Positions 49,624-57,384 of a stretch of 64,000 bases of DNA are shown here, piece by piece. The translations under genes were made by a program, and so were the position numbers. Position 1 is the first letter of the stretch. Each line of letters begins with the position of its first letter. This DNA is from an uncultured Bacteroidales bacterium. GTDB taxonomy: Bacteria > Bacteroidota > Bacteroidia > Bacteroidales > P3. The notes under the pieces were generated by a model. That model was not told the origin of the DNA, made no database searches, and saw only the letters and a list, made by a program, of their open reading frames with translations. Location: assembly GCA_900316515.1 (NCBI GenBank), contig ONDE01000013.1, positions 62,001 through 126,000 on the forward strand. Direction: 5' to 3'.

Positions 49624-51234
49624 ATGGGAATACCTACGCTGCAGGACTTTGCCACAGACAACATGCTCACCATGTTGCTCGTCAAGGAACGGGCAAAATG
49701 TCGCCGACGCAACCGCGGTGACAAGCACCACCATTTGGACAAAGAGTGTGAGCTGAACGAGCTGACCACCCGCAAGATGCTCAGCCGCATTATGCCTCCC
49801 CGCTACTCATGGGTGAGACCGTCCAAGCGTTCGACGCTTCCCAACGGTGCCGTGGACACCAGCAAAAATGCGGAGAAGGCATTGCTGCTGACTATCCGCC
49901 GCGACAAAAAACGGCAAAAGAGAGGCGCATCCATCGGCTATCTCGACGAATTGGATGCGTTCATAAGCCGGATACGCAGGAGTCTTGCCGACGACAACCT
50001 CCGGTTCGAACCACCGCGCCTGATGCCAATCCTAAAGGACACCGACCCGCTTCCGGACAGCACTTTGCTGGTCACATGCCGTCCGTTGTCGGTCTATTCC
50101 AAGCTGGAGGACAAGATTATCCTGGCGCTGACAAGCCGCTACCTCACCCGCTACTTCGACCGCTACCTGCACGAGAACATCCTCTCCTACCGTCCCGCGA
50201 GGGATTTCCATGGGCAGAAGCACTATGTGACCAAGTTTAGCGACGGCGTCGCCCTCATCAAAGACTTCCGCAAGATTCACAACGCGGAAACTATCTATGC
50301 CGCCGACTGCGACATCAAGAAGTTCTACGATATCATCCCGCATGATGTGGTGCGCGACTGCTTTCGCCGCCTAATGGAGAGGTCACCGTTGAGCAAGGAG
50401 GGTAAGGGACAGGTGATGCGGGTTGTGGAAGCCTACCTCTCCAGCTACAACTTCTACACCAATGCATGGCTGGAGGCGCAGAACAACCCGGATGTCTATT
50501 ACAAAGTGCGCCGCCGGCTCCACGACGGAGAGAAGCAGAACACTTACCGTCTCGGCTGGGTGGACGAACTGATGGAGAAACCCGAGGAAGAGCGGCTCCA
50601 TCGGGGTGTGTCACAAGGCGGGTCCTTGTCGTTGCTGGTGGCCAACATAGTGCTTGACGATGTAGACAGGGCGATAGTGGAGACCCAGGACGAGAACCGG
50701 TTGTTTATCCGTTACTGCGACGATATGATACTGCTCCATACCGACAAGGATGAATGTCGCAGGCTGATGGAACGCTATGAGCAGTCGCTGCGGGAACACG
50801 GATTGTACTACCACGACTTCGAGAGCGTGTGCGACTCCAAATGCCGCGCCTCAGAAAGCGGAACGGCATCGGCCACCACGAAACATTTCTGGAAGATAAA
50901 GTCGCACCGCCCCTTCCTGTGGGGAGAGGGTCCTGGCGACAGCAACCTATATATCGGTTTCCTGGGATATGAGATACGCCGCGACGGACGTATGCGCCTC
51001 CGCAAGAGCAACGTGATGCGGTTCGACGACAAGTTCAAACGGCTGCGGTACGCACTTCGGAGGTATCGGAAGAAGCATACCGAGGAACAGTACTGGGAGC
51101 ATCAGAAGAAAGTGCTCGACAATGTCGTGGGCGGTGTGGAGTTCTACGAGGCCTTTGACATGAAGCAGTTCAAAGCGGGAAGTCAGTACAGGTATATCTT
51201 GAAGTTGCAAAAGCGGATGGAGAAATATTTATAA
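49624..51234 (+). CDS. Stand-alone reverse transcriptase
   Basis: This 536-residue RT has RPLSVYSKLEDKIILAL (fingers), YAADCDIKKFYDIIPHDVV (motif A, with the catalytic Asp), HRGVSQGGSLSLLVANIVLD (motif B) and LFIRYCDDMILL (YCDD at 364-367, motif C). No maturase HNH, no Cas1, no nitrilase domain, and no group II intron ribozyme is visible around it. The basic N-terminal ~120 residues are unassigned and the C-terminus is helical and basic (YALRRYRKKHTEEQYWEHQK). It most likely belongs to the unknown-group/DRT or retron-like lineages that act in phage defence; the subgroup cannot be set by eye. ATG 49624 is preferred to 49561 because the earlier codons look non-coding. Confidence 0.85.
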   Translation: MGIPTLQDFATDNMLTMLLVKERAKCRRRNRGDKHHHLDKECELNELTTRKMLSRIMPPRYSWVRPSKRSTLPNGAVDTSKNAEKALLLTIRRDKKRQKRGASIGYLDELDAFISRIRRSLADDNLRFEPPRLMPILKDTDPLPDSTLLVTCRPLSVYSKLEDKIILALTSRYLTRYFDRYLHENILSYRPARDFHGQKHYVTKFSDGVALIKDFRKIHNAETIYAADCDIKKFYDIIPHDVVRDCFRRLMERSPLSKEGKGQVMRVVEAYLSSYNFYTNAWLEAQNNPDVYYKVRRRLHDGEKQNTYRLGWVDELMEKPEEERLHRGVSQGGSLSLLVANIVLDDVDRAIVETQDENRLFIRYCDDMILLHTDKDECRRLMERYEQSLREHGLYYHDFESVCDSKCRASESGTASATTKHFWKIKSHRPFLWGEGPGDSNLYIGFLGYEIRRDGRMRLRKSNVMRFDDKFKRLRYALRRYRKKHTEEQYWEHQKKVLDNVVGGVEFYEAFDMKQFKAGSQYRYILKLQKRMEKYL

Positions 51235-51284
51235 GGGAGAAATAACGCTGTCCGACAGCGGTAAAGACATTAATAACAGTAACT

Positions 51285-51323
51285 ATGAAAATATTAGCCA
51301 CCAGCGATTGGCATTTAGGTCGT
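51285..51323 (+). pseudogene. sbcD: sbcD start remnant
   Basis: ATG 51285 reads MKILATSDWHLGR, the conserved beginning of the SbcD exonuclease subunit (metal-binding DWHLG), then passes into another frame and stops after about 30 codons. It is the scar of a deletion that joined the sbcD start to a HAD gene tail. Confidence 0.65.
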
Positions 51324-51592
51324 TGCCGTTCGAGAGGATGCTTTATTTCGGCGAGAGCGAGACCGACGTGCCTTGCATGAGTGTGGTGAAAGAGCAATGC
51401 GGCCACTCGATAGCCGTCTACGGTCAGCCGCGCAAGAAGGCTACAGCCTTACGGTTGATAAAAGAAGCCTGCAAGGCCGACTATACGGAGAAGGGTGAGA
51501 TTTACGCCACCGTGTGCCGCATATTTGACAAGATACGTGTCGACAACGACTTTGGACAGTTAGTACTGAGAACAGATAAAGCCATAAAGTGA
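51308..51592 (+). pseudogene. HAD-hydrolase C-terminal remnant
   Basis: The frame reads LPFERMLYFGESETDVPCMS then VVKEQCGHSIAVYGQPRKKA, the fourth HAD motif and tail of a phosphatase; motif IV would normally be GDSETD but here has Glu for Asp. Motifs I-III are missing, and the upstream end joins an sbcD start in a different frame. About 95 residues can still be read to the stop. Probably non-functional; the downstream end is 2 bp from the convergent 5-alpha-reductase/PCMD gene. Confidence 0.65.
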
Positions 51593-51594
51593 CA

Positions 51595-53439
51595 TTAGTA
51601 TTCCAAGGCTATATTGTCGAGCCAGAGGGTGTTGCCGATGGTGCCGACGAAGGCTTCGTGGGTTGAGGCGGTGAACATAAGCATGGCGTGGGTGGGAGTA
51701 TCGTCGGGTTGCGCCCAGCCTTCTTCCTGTATCTCTACAATCTTGCCTTTGCTGTTCTTGGCGTAGTAGGTGATGCCCTTGGGGCCGAGTTTCATATAGT
51801 CCTTGTAGTCGGGGTTTTTTCTTGCGTCGCCGTAGATTACCGGCACGCGGAACTCCTTCACCCACTCGGTGGTGGGTTTCTCGATGTGCGTCATGGCGGT
51901 GCCCACGCGCAGGGCGTGGATCCTGCCGTCCTTGTCCTCCCAGCGTTTCTGCAGCACGAGGGTTACCTCGTGGGCATCGTCGCCAGGCATGGTTTTGTGG
52001 CTGGTGATCTTGCATTTGGTCACGGTGCCCTTGTTGGGCATGGCCGAGCGGTAGTCGAACACCAGCGCTGTGGGACGGCCTGTGAATGGGGCGCCCCAGT
52101 GCATCAGCGAGTAGGGGCTGTTGGCGGTGGGTATGGGTTCGAAGATGTGGCCGTAGAATATGCAGCCGCTGACCAGGATCTTGATGTTGATGCCCAGCAC
52201 CTTCAACTCCTCGTATTTGGTTTCGAGCTTGGCGCAGAGTGTGCCGTCCCAGCTGCGCCCCGGGGTTACGGTGCAGGAGGTCTTGGTGACGCCTGCCACA
52301 CGGGCGTAGGCGTTGGAAGAGCTCCAGGGGGTGCGAGCGTTGTAGGGGTAGGCGCGGTTCTCGCGGATGGTGTCGGCAGGGCCGATGTTGTATATGCGTT
52401 TGGTCTTGCCGCCGATGATGCCGCTCTCTTTGATGTCGCGCACCGTCCAGCTGTCCATCTTGCCGTAGGGGACGTATTGTTTGGCTGTTTGATTGCTTGA
52501 ATGCTTGAATGCGTTAGTGGTTGAATGCTTTTTCGCTGTATTTGATTTTATTTCATCGGTGCTCAAGACCGCTCCCTTGTGGTCGGGCAGGATTGTTTGA
52601 GTGGAGGCGGTGGCGGGGATGAAGAGCAGCGGCAGGAGCATCCAGATGAAGGGTATCATGCGCTTGCGGGGGCGGGCTGCCATCTGCTCGGGGAATTCTG
52701 TCAGGTAGCGTTTGTAGATGCGGTGAGCGCGAGGGCCGAGGTTGGCGAAGGTCCAGAGTGCGAAGACGGCGCCGCTCCAAGACCAGGTGAGGATGGCAAA
52801 GCCGCACCACTCGATGAACTCGCCGAAGTAGTTGGCGCTGGTGACCTGGCGGTAGAGGCCGCTGTCGGGCAGGTAGTGGCGTGTGTCGCCGGGTTTGCGC
52901 AGGTGGCGTATGATGTAGTCGGAGTGCATGTTGACGACCATTCCGGCGAGGAAGATGGCGGTGCCGGCGATGAACTGCGGCGAGAGCAGCCACTGTGGGG
53001 TGTAGGGGTAGGGCGTCAGATTTCTGGAGAGGCAGAAGAGCCAGCCGCCCTGCATGAAGGCGTTGAGGCTGTTGAAGAGTGCGCCCATGAGGATGATGGC
53101 CAGGGGCATGCGGCTTTTGCCGCGCAGCAGGAAGGGGAAGATGAACGAGCGGTGGAAATAGTGGATTTCGAAGAGGCAGAGGAAGATGAATGGAGTAGAT
53201 GGTTGGCTGGCGCGGTCAATGGGCAGTTGCCAGAGAATGTAGAGGGTGAGCATGAGGATGAACGCTGGGGCTTCCATGAGCACCCATCCGAGTTTGTTGC
53301 CCACCGAGGGGCCCCATTGCTTGTTGTAGAACTTGCCGTAGCCGGCATCGACGAAGAAGAGGCAGACGAAGACCACGACGGCGGTGATGCTCATGCCTAT
53401 CAGCAGCCAGTTGAAGTTGTCGAGCAGGTAATCAATCAT
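51595..53439 (-). CDS. 5-alpha-reductase (DUF1295-like) fused to a PCMD-like secreted domain
   Basis: Residues 1-266 form a polytopic membrane protein of the 3-oxo-5-alpha-steroid 4-dehydrogenase family: WVLMEAPAFILMLTLYILWQ, FEIHYFHRSFIFPFLLRGKS, SDYIIRHLRKPGD, VTSANYFGEFIEWCGFA and the usual end RKRMIPFIW. Without a stop the frame goes on through a signal-like stretch (MLLPLLFIPATASTQ), the 75-bp dispersed element (ILPDHKGAVLSTDEI) and a PCMD-like carbohydrate-surface domain ending VGTIGNTLWLDNIALEY. So this 614-residue frame is either a true fusion or two proteins with an internal start at M261 (52659) or M267 (52641). The first part would reduce delta-4 double bonds of steroids. Last gene of the overlapping reductase operon. 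Confidence 0.78.
   Translation of the reverse strand: MIDYLLDNFNWLLIGMSITAVVVFVCLFFVDAGYGKFYNKQWGPSVGNKLGWVLMEAPAFILMLTLYILWQLPIDRASQPSTPFIFLCLFEIHYFHRSFIFPFLLRGKSRMPLAIILMGALFNSLNAFMQGGWLFCLSRNLTPYPYTPQWLLSPQFIAGTAIFLAGMVVNMHSDYIIRHLRKPGDTRHYLPDSGLYRQVTSANYFGEFIEWCGFAILTWSWSGAVFALWTFANLGPRAHRIYKRYLTEFPEQMAARPRKRMIPFIWMLLPLLFIPATASTQTILPDHKGAVLSTDEIKSNTAKKHSTTNAFKHSSNQTAKQYVPYGKMDSWTVRDIKESGIIGGKTKRIYNIGPADTIRENRAYPYNARTPWSSSNAYARVAGVTKTSCTVTPGRSWDGTLCAKLETKYEELKVLGINIKILVSGCIFYGHIFEPIPTANSPYSLMHWGAPFTGRPTALVFDYRSAMPNKGTVTKCKITSHKTMPGDDAHEVTLVLQKRWEDKDGRIHALRVGTAMTHIEKPTTEWVKEFRVPVIYGDARKNPDYKDYMKLGPKGITYYAKNSKGKIVEIQEEGWAQPDDTPTHAMLMFTASTHEAFVGTIGNTLWLDNIALEY
52521..52595 (-). repeat. 75-bp dispersed element, copy 2
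   Basis: Minus-strand copy of the element at 48190-48264 (66 of 75 positions identical). Here it is in frame inside the fused 5-alpha-reductase/PCMD gene, followed by acgcattcaagcattcaagc words. Confidence 0.8.
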
Positions 53440-54209
53440 AGTGTTATTCCTTTATCCTTGATACGGCGTTCGGTCTCGTTCCAGAGCCAGGCGGCCAGTT
53501 CGGTGTTCTGCCAGCGGTGCGGCAGGTCGGAGTGCCTGTTTCCGCGGAAGAGCTGCAGGGAGCAGTCGGCGGTTACGGCGTTGGCTGCCGGCAGGGCGCC
53601 GCCTTCGGCGCTTTTGCAGAAGGGGCGGAAGAGAGCGTCGGCCAGAGGGTCGAACCAGCGGTCCATGTGCAGCATGCGGCTGTTCACGACGCCCGGGTCG
53701 GTCATGTTCACATGGTTGCCTGTGCGGCGTGCGAGTTCCTGAGAGAAGAGCATGACGGCGTATTTGCTGTTGGCGTAGGCGCCGAGCTGGCTGTAGTTTT
53801 GGGCGTCGATGTTGAAGAAGGAGTGGTCGAAGTGAGCGATGTAGCAGGTGAGAGACACGGTGTTGGCGACGGTGAGCTGCGGGCCCATGGCTTCGACCAT
53901 GAGGCGGGAGAGGAGGTAGGTGCCGATGTAGTTGGTGGCTGTGACGCGCTCGAAGCCGTCGGCGTTCGTGGCGTATTGGCGTTCCATGGTGCCTGCGTTG
54001 TTCAGCAGGCCGTCGACCTTAATGCCGTCGGCTTTGAGGTTTTCGACGAAGGCTGTTATCGACTGCAGCGAGCCGATGTCGAGGCGGCGTTCGCCGTCGC
54101 GGGGTTCGCGGCGGGTGGTGCCTATGACGTTGAAGCCCCTAGAGCGCAGCAGGTTTACCGCTGCGCTGCCTATCGAACCGGTGCAGCCTGTTACGATGAT
54201 TGTCTTCAT
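53436..54209 (-). CDS. SDR-family oxidoreductase 2
   Basis: This 257-residue short-chain dehydrogenase binds NAD(P)H through TGCTGSIG (residues 8-15), with NNAGTM, the catalytic Ser in NTVSLTCYI and YxxxK in AYANSKYAVMLF. GTTRREPR after strand 2 suggests NADPH preference. Its stop overlaps the next start by 4 bp (ATGA) and it begins just after the upstream SDR ends, so it is translationally coupled. In context it could act as a 3-beta- or other hydroxysteroid dehydrogenase; this is inferred from operon partners, not from sequence-specific residues. Confidence 0.85.
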   Translation of the reverse strand: MKTIIVTGCTGSIGSAAVNLLRSRGFNVIGTTRREPRDGERRLDIGSLQSITAFVENLKADGIKVDGLLNNAGTMERQYATNADGFERVTATNYIGTYLLSRLMVEAMGPQLTVANTVSLTCYIAHFDHSFFNIDAQNYSQLGAYANSKYAVMLFSQELARRTGNHVNMTDPGVVNSRMLHMDRWFDPLADALFRPFCKSAEGGALPAANAVTADCSLQLFRGNRHSDLPHRWQNTELAAWLWNETERRIKDKGITL

Positions 54210-54992
54210 CTATCTGAATTTATTCCATATTTTCAACTCGAGCCAGTTTGGGAGCAGCTTGATGAGTATCGGCAGGTAGTAGTTCATGAGGCCTGGTTTG
54301 ACCACATGGCGTTTGCGGAGCATGCCGCGGAGGGCACGGCGCACGAGCCACTGCGGGGTGTGGATGATGCCTATGGATACGCCTAGTTTCATGAGGCTGG
54401 GTTTGAGGTTGTAGAGCGGTGTGGCTATGGCGGCGGGCAGGACGGTGGTGACGCCAACGCCGTAGGGGCGCATCTCGAAATAGATGGATTTGGAGAAGCT
54501 CTTGAGGTAGGCTTTGGTGGCGGCGTAGAGTGTTATGCCTGGGGTGGGCAGTTTGGCGGCCATGGAGGACATGTTGACGATGTATCCGCGGCGGCGCTGC
54601 TTCATGGCTTCGCCGAAGAGCAGTGTGAGGCGGGTGGGGGTTGTGGTGTGCAGGGTCAGCATGGTGAGGGCTTTGTCGTGGGTCTCTGGGGTGAGTTCGG
54701 AGAAGAAGAACATGCCGGCGTTGTTGACCAGGATGTCGATGTCGAGTTGTTGTTGGCGGCACCAGTTCCATATATTGTCGGCGGCTTGTTCCTGTGCGAG
54801 GTCGATGTAGAGGCCCCAGGAGTGCACGCCGTATTTGTCGGCCAGTTTGTTGGGCAGAGTGTCGAGCAGTTGCTGTTGGTTAGACACCATAAGCACGTTG
54901 CATCCAAGTGCGGCCAGCTGCTGGCAGTATTCCCAGCCCATGCCCGAGGTGCCGCCTGTGACGAGTGCGTTGTATCCCTTGATGTCTTTCAT
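54210..54992 (-). CDS. SDR-family oxidoreductase 1
   Basis: This 260-residue protein is a classical SDR: ALVTGGTSGMGWEYC (cofactor loop), NNAGMFFFSEL, MSSMAAKLPTPG with the catalytic Ser, and YAATKAYLKSFS (YxxxK). The C-terminus carries long hydrophobic/basic stretches (GLMNYYLPILIKLLPNWLEL), as in membrane-associated 17-beta-hydroxysteroid dehydrogenase-like enzymes. The frame opens far upstream on this strand as a shadow of the reductase; ATG 54992 overlaps that gene's stop by 4 bp and is the true start. Confidence 0.87.
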   Translation of the reverse strand: MKDIKGYNALVTGGTSGMGWEYCQQLAALGCNVLMVSNQQQLLDTLPNKLADKYGVHSWGLYIDLAQEQAADNIWNWCRQQQLDIDILVNNAGMFFFSELTPETHDKALTMLTLHTTTPTRLTLLFGEAMKQRRRGYIVNMSSMAAKLPTPGITLYAATKAYLKSFSKSIYFEMRPYGVGVTTVLPAAIATPLYNLKPSLMKLGVSIGIIHTPQWLVRRALRGMLRKRHVVKPGLMNYYLPILIKLLPNWLELKIWNKFR

Positions 54993-56233
54993 CGGTTGCT
55001 TTTCTTTACGTCGGCTTCGAGGCGTTGGACTTCGCGTTCGAGTTTTTTGGGGAGGTTCATCACGCATGAGTGGCACTTCATTTCGAGGGTGTACATGCGT
55101 CCGATGCAGTAGTTGGAGTGGCCGCATTGGCTGCATGACTGTTCGCCGCTGCGTATTTTGTTCATGAAGTCTGTGTCGCGGACGAGTGTGCGGGCCATCT
55201 GGAAGGCCACGAAGCCTTCGTCGAGTACGCGCTGCATGCCTTCTTTCGATGTGACGCCGCCGACGTAGATGAGGGGCAGGGAGAGAGCCTGGCGGAAGCG
55301 CTTGGCGGTGTCGAGGAAGTAGAGGTCTTTGTAAGGTACTGTAGGTACCATGAGTCGTCCGGCGAGTGCCAGTCCTGCCTTGAGCCACCAGAATTTCCAC
55401 GGGTTCATATAGTGAGCCATGGCTTTCAGGGGCATGGCGCCGTGCATGACCACCATAGGTGCGCGGCTTACGAAGCCGGCGGTGAGCACCAGCGCGTCGA
55501 CGCCGAGGCGTTCCAGTTCTTGTGCCACCATGATGCATTCGTCGACCTGCATGCCGCTGCGGAAGCCGTCGTACATGTTGGTCTTCACCACTACGGCGAT
55601 TTCCTTGTTGGCGGCCTGGAGGACGCGTTTTATGACGCATTGCATGAGTCGCATGCGGTTTTCGAGCGTGCCGCCCCAGCGGTCGTGGCGGTGGTTGGTG
55701 TAGGGCGAGAGGAACTGGCTGATGAGGTAACCGTGGCCTGCGTGGATTTCGACGCAGTCGAAGCCGGCTTCTTTGGCTAGCGACACGGCGTTGCCGAAGT
55801 CTTCGATCAGCTGTTGGATTTCATCTTCGCGCATGGCGCGCACGAGGGTGGGGGAGTAGAGGTTGAAGCCTGAGCTGGCGCCTACGGGCATTTGGCCGCA
55901 GGTGGCGCGGTGTGTCATGTTGCCGCAGTGGCCGAGCTGTATGGAGGCTTTGGCGCCTTCGGCGTGTATGGCGTCGGTGAGGCGGCGTAGTTCTGGCACT
56001 ATCTCTGGGCGCATCCATAGCTGTCCGTCGAAGGAGAGGCCGCTGCGGTTTACTGCGGCGTAGGCCACGGTGGTCATGCCGATGCCGCCGCGTGCTACGG
56101 CGGTGTGGTAGTCGAAGAGCATCTGGGTTGGGCTGTTGCCGCTGCACATGTTCTCGAAGGCAGCGGAGCGGATGCTGCGGTTGCGCAGTTCGACGGGGCC
56201 TATCTTGCAGGGTGTGAAGATGGTGTTTTCCAT
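54989..56233 (-). CDS. Old Yellow Enzyme-family NADH:flavin oxidoreductase
   Basis: This 414-residue FMN enzyme has the OYE barrel signatures: FTPCKIGPVELRNRSIRSA, LGHCGNMTHR, FDCVEIHAGHGYLISQFLSP, NHRHDRWGGTLENRMRL and LIYVGGVTSKEGM. Instead of a second flavin domain (as in BaiCD/BaiH) it ends with a cysteine-rich segment (CSQCGHSNYCIGRMY, MKCHSCVMNLP) that may hold an iron-sulfur cluster. Gut relatives reduce delta-4 3-oxo steroids to the 5-beta form. It is the first gene of a four-gene unit with 0-4 bp overlaps: this, SDR 1, SDR 2, 5-alpha-reductase. Confidence 0.87.
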   Translation of the reverse strand: MENTIFTPCKIGPVELRNRSIRSAAFENMCSGNSPTQMLFDYHTAVARGGIGMTTVAYAAVNRSGLSFDGQLWMRPEIVPELRRLTDAIHAEGAKASIQLGHCGNMTHRATCGQMPVGASSGFNLYSPTLVRAMREDEIQQLIEDFGNAVSLAKEAGFDCVEIHAGHGYLISQFLSPYTNHRHDRWGGTLENRMRLMQCVIKRVLQAANKEIAVVVKTNMYDGFRSGMQVDECIMVAQELERLGVDALVLTAGFVSRAPMVVMHGAMPLKAMAHYMNPWKFWWLKAGLALAGRLMVPTVPYKDLYFLDTAKRFRQALSLPLIYVGGVTSKEGMQRVLDEGFVAFQMARTLVRDTDFMNKIRSGEQSCSQCGHSNYCIGRMYTLEMKCHSCVMNLPKKLEREVQRLEADVKKSNR

Positions 56234-56283
56234 GCTATGTATTGTTTGGCCATTAACGTAAAGATGTGCTGTTTATTGTGTGG

Positions 56284-56898
56284 TTAGCCGATGGGTATGT
56301 AAATGGTGTCGGAGGCGTAGCCTCGGCTGTTGAGGAGGAAGGCGTAGAGGTGTACGGGCTGCTGCCACTCTTCGGGCAGTTCGATTGTTGCTGAGCCGTC
56401 GGAGCGCAGTACCGGTGGGAACAGCATGCCTTGCTCGAGTGCTGGGCAGAAGGCGTAGAGGCGGAGTTTGTCGTTGCGATAGGCGCCGTTGGTCATCAGG
56501 TCTGGGTCGAAGGAGAGGTGTAGGATGTTGTCGTGGGGCATATCGGCGTGGTCGAAATAGACCTTTGGGATTGAGCCGCGGCTGAGGACGAGGCGTTGGT
56601 AGTCGATGTTGCCATCGGGGGTGAAGCAGTCCTTGTTCAGGCTGCGGAAGTCGTTGTAAGGGCGCAGTTTGGCGCGGCGTGCGTGATGGTGGAGGCCGAG
56701 GTCGTAGGCCTCGGACATGAGCGAGGAGAGGTGTGATATGAGGCCGAAATTGCCGCGATGGCCTGTCTGCAGGGGGCTGCGAGGATTGCGCACTTTTTTG
56801 GGGCATTGTCGCACACGTTGTATGCCTGTGACTGGGTCGACGTAGTAGATGCGGTTGCCCAGTTTGCCGCTGAGACGGCCATTAATTTCTGTTGCCAT
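56284..56898 (-). CDS. DUF6266 family protein
   Basis: This 204-residue Bacteroidetes protein begins with the family pattern INGRLSGKLGNRIYYVDPVT then RVRQCPKKVRNPRSPLQTGH and a helical part, followed by a beta-rich domain (VYFDHADMPHDNILHLSFDP, LHLSFDP, YAFLLNSRGYASDTIYIPIG). No signal peptide is seen and the function of the family is unknown; the N-terminal part recalls phage or surface structural proteins. The frame opens at 57084, but MATEING at 56898 is the family start. A -7 box (57184-57192) would give a leader of about 280 nt. Confidence 0.75.
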   Translation of the reverse strand: MATEINGRLSGKLGNRIYYVDPVTGIQRVRQCPKKVRNPRSPLQTGHRGNFGLISHLSSLMSEAYDLGLHHHARRAKLRPYNDFRSLNKDCFTPDGNIDYQRLVLSRGSIPKVYFDHADMPHDNILHLSFDPDLMTNGAYRNDKLRLYAFCPALEQGMLFPPVLRSDGSATIELPEEWQQPVHLYAFLLNSRGYASDTIYIPIG

Positions 56899-57183
56899 GG
56901 AGTTGTGTGTGTATGATGTCGGTGTGTTATTCGTGTTTGTGTAGAGTGTTGGTTGATGTGGATTGGTGTTGGTGCGGAGGTGACACAGAGTTAACAGGGA
57001 GTTAATCGGGGGAGAGTATAGGGTTGATATAGAGATGATGTTGGTTTTGTATTGTCCCTTTGCCTGCTTTGTGTTAAAAATCAATGTTTTATGGAATATA
57101 AATCGCCGTGCAACTCTATAGTATGGCTGTATAGTGCAGTGTGACAGCGAGTTTAGTGGATTAATGCTGACTGTTTGATAGGT

Positions 57184-57192
57184 GCAAAGATA
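57184..57192 (-). promoter_or_regulatory. -7 box upstream of the DUF6266 gene
   Basis: TATCTTTGC on the minus strand, 286 bp before ATG 56898, implying a long leader. Confidence 0.6.
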
Positions 57193-57269
57193 CAGTTTTT
57201 TTTTGAATTATATGTTAAAAAAGAGATAAAAGTGAGTTGAAAATCTTTGCCGGTGGAAACGAGAGGGGT

Positions 57270-57296
57270 AAAACCGCATGGTTTGAGTGCGGTTTT
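57270..57296. terminator. Hairpin terminator after the immunity-like gene
   Basis: A perfect 9-bp stem (aaaaccgca with tgcggtttt) and a 9-nt loop, about 90 bp beyond the stop of the gene at 57385. Confidence 0.7.
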
Positions 57297-57384
57297 GCGA
57301 GTTGAAATTGTGCTTTATTAAAGTCAAAGTATTATTATATTCAAATATTACATTTATTACATTGGGGCAAATCTCGCCCTCGAT

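Larger units (their letters stand above)
56899..57384. other. 486-bp spacer with promoter and terminator
   Basis: It contains gtgttgg/tgtgtt word repeats (56905-56985), the -7 box at 57184-57192, and a hairpin at 57270-57296. No reading frame of note. Confidence 0.5.

Noticed and set aside
49366..51600. Group II intron as explanation of the reverse transcriptase
   Set aside because: No 5' GUGYG-type boundary, no domain V/VI hairpin pair seen after the gene, no maturase/HNH tail, and the leader is too short for domains I-IV.
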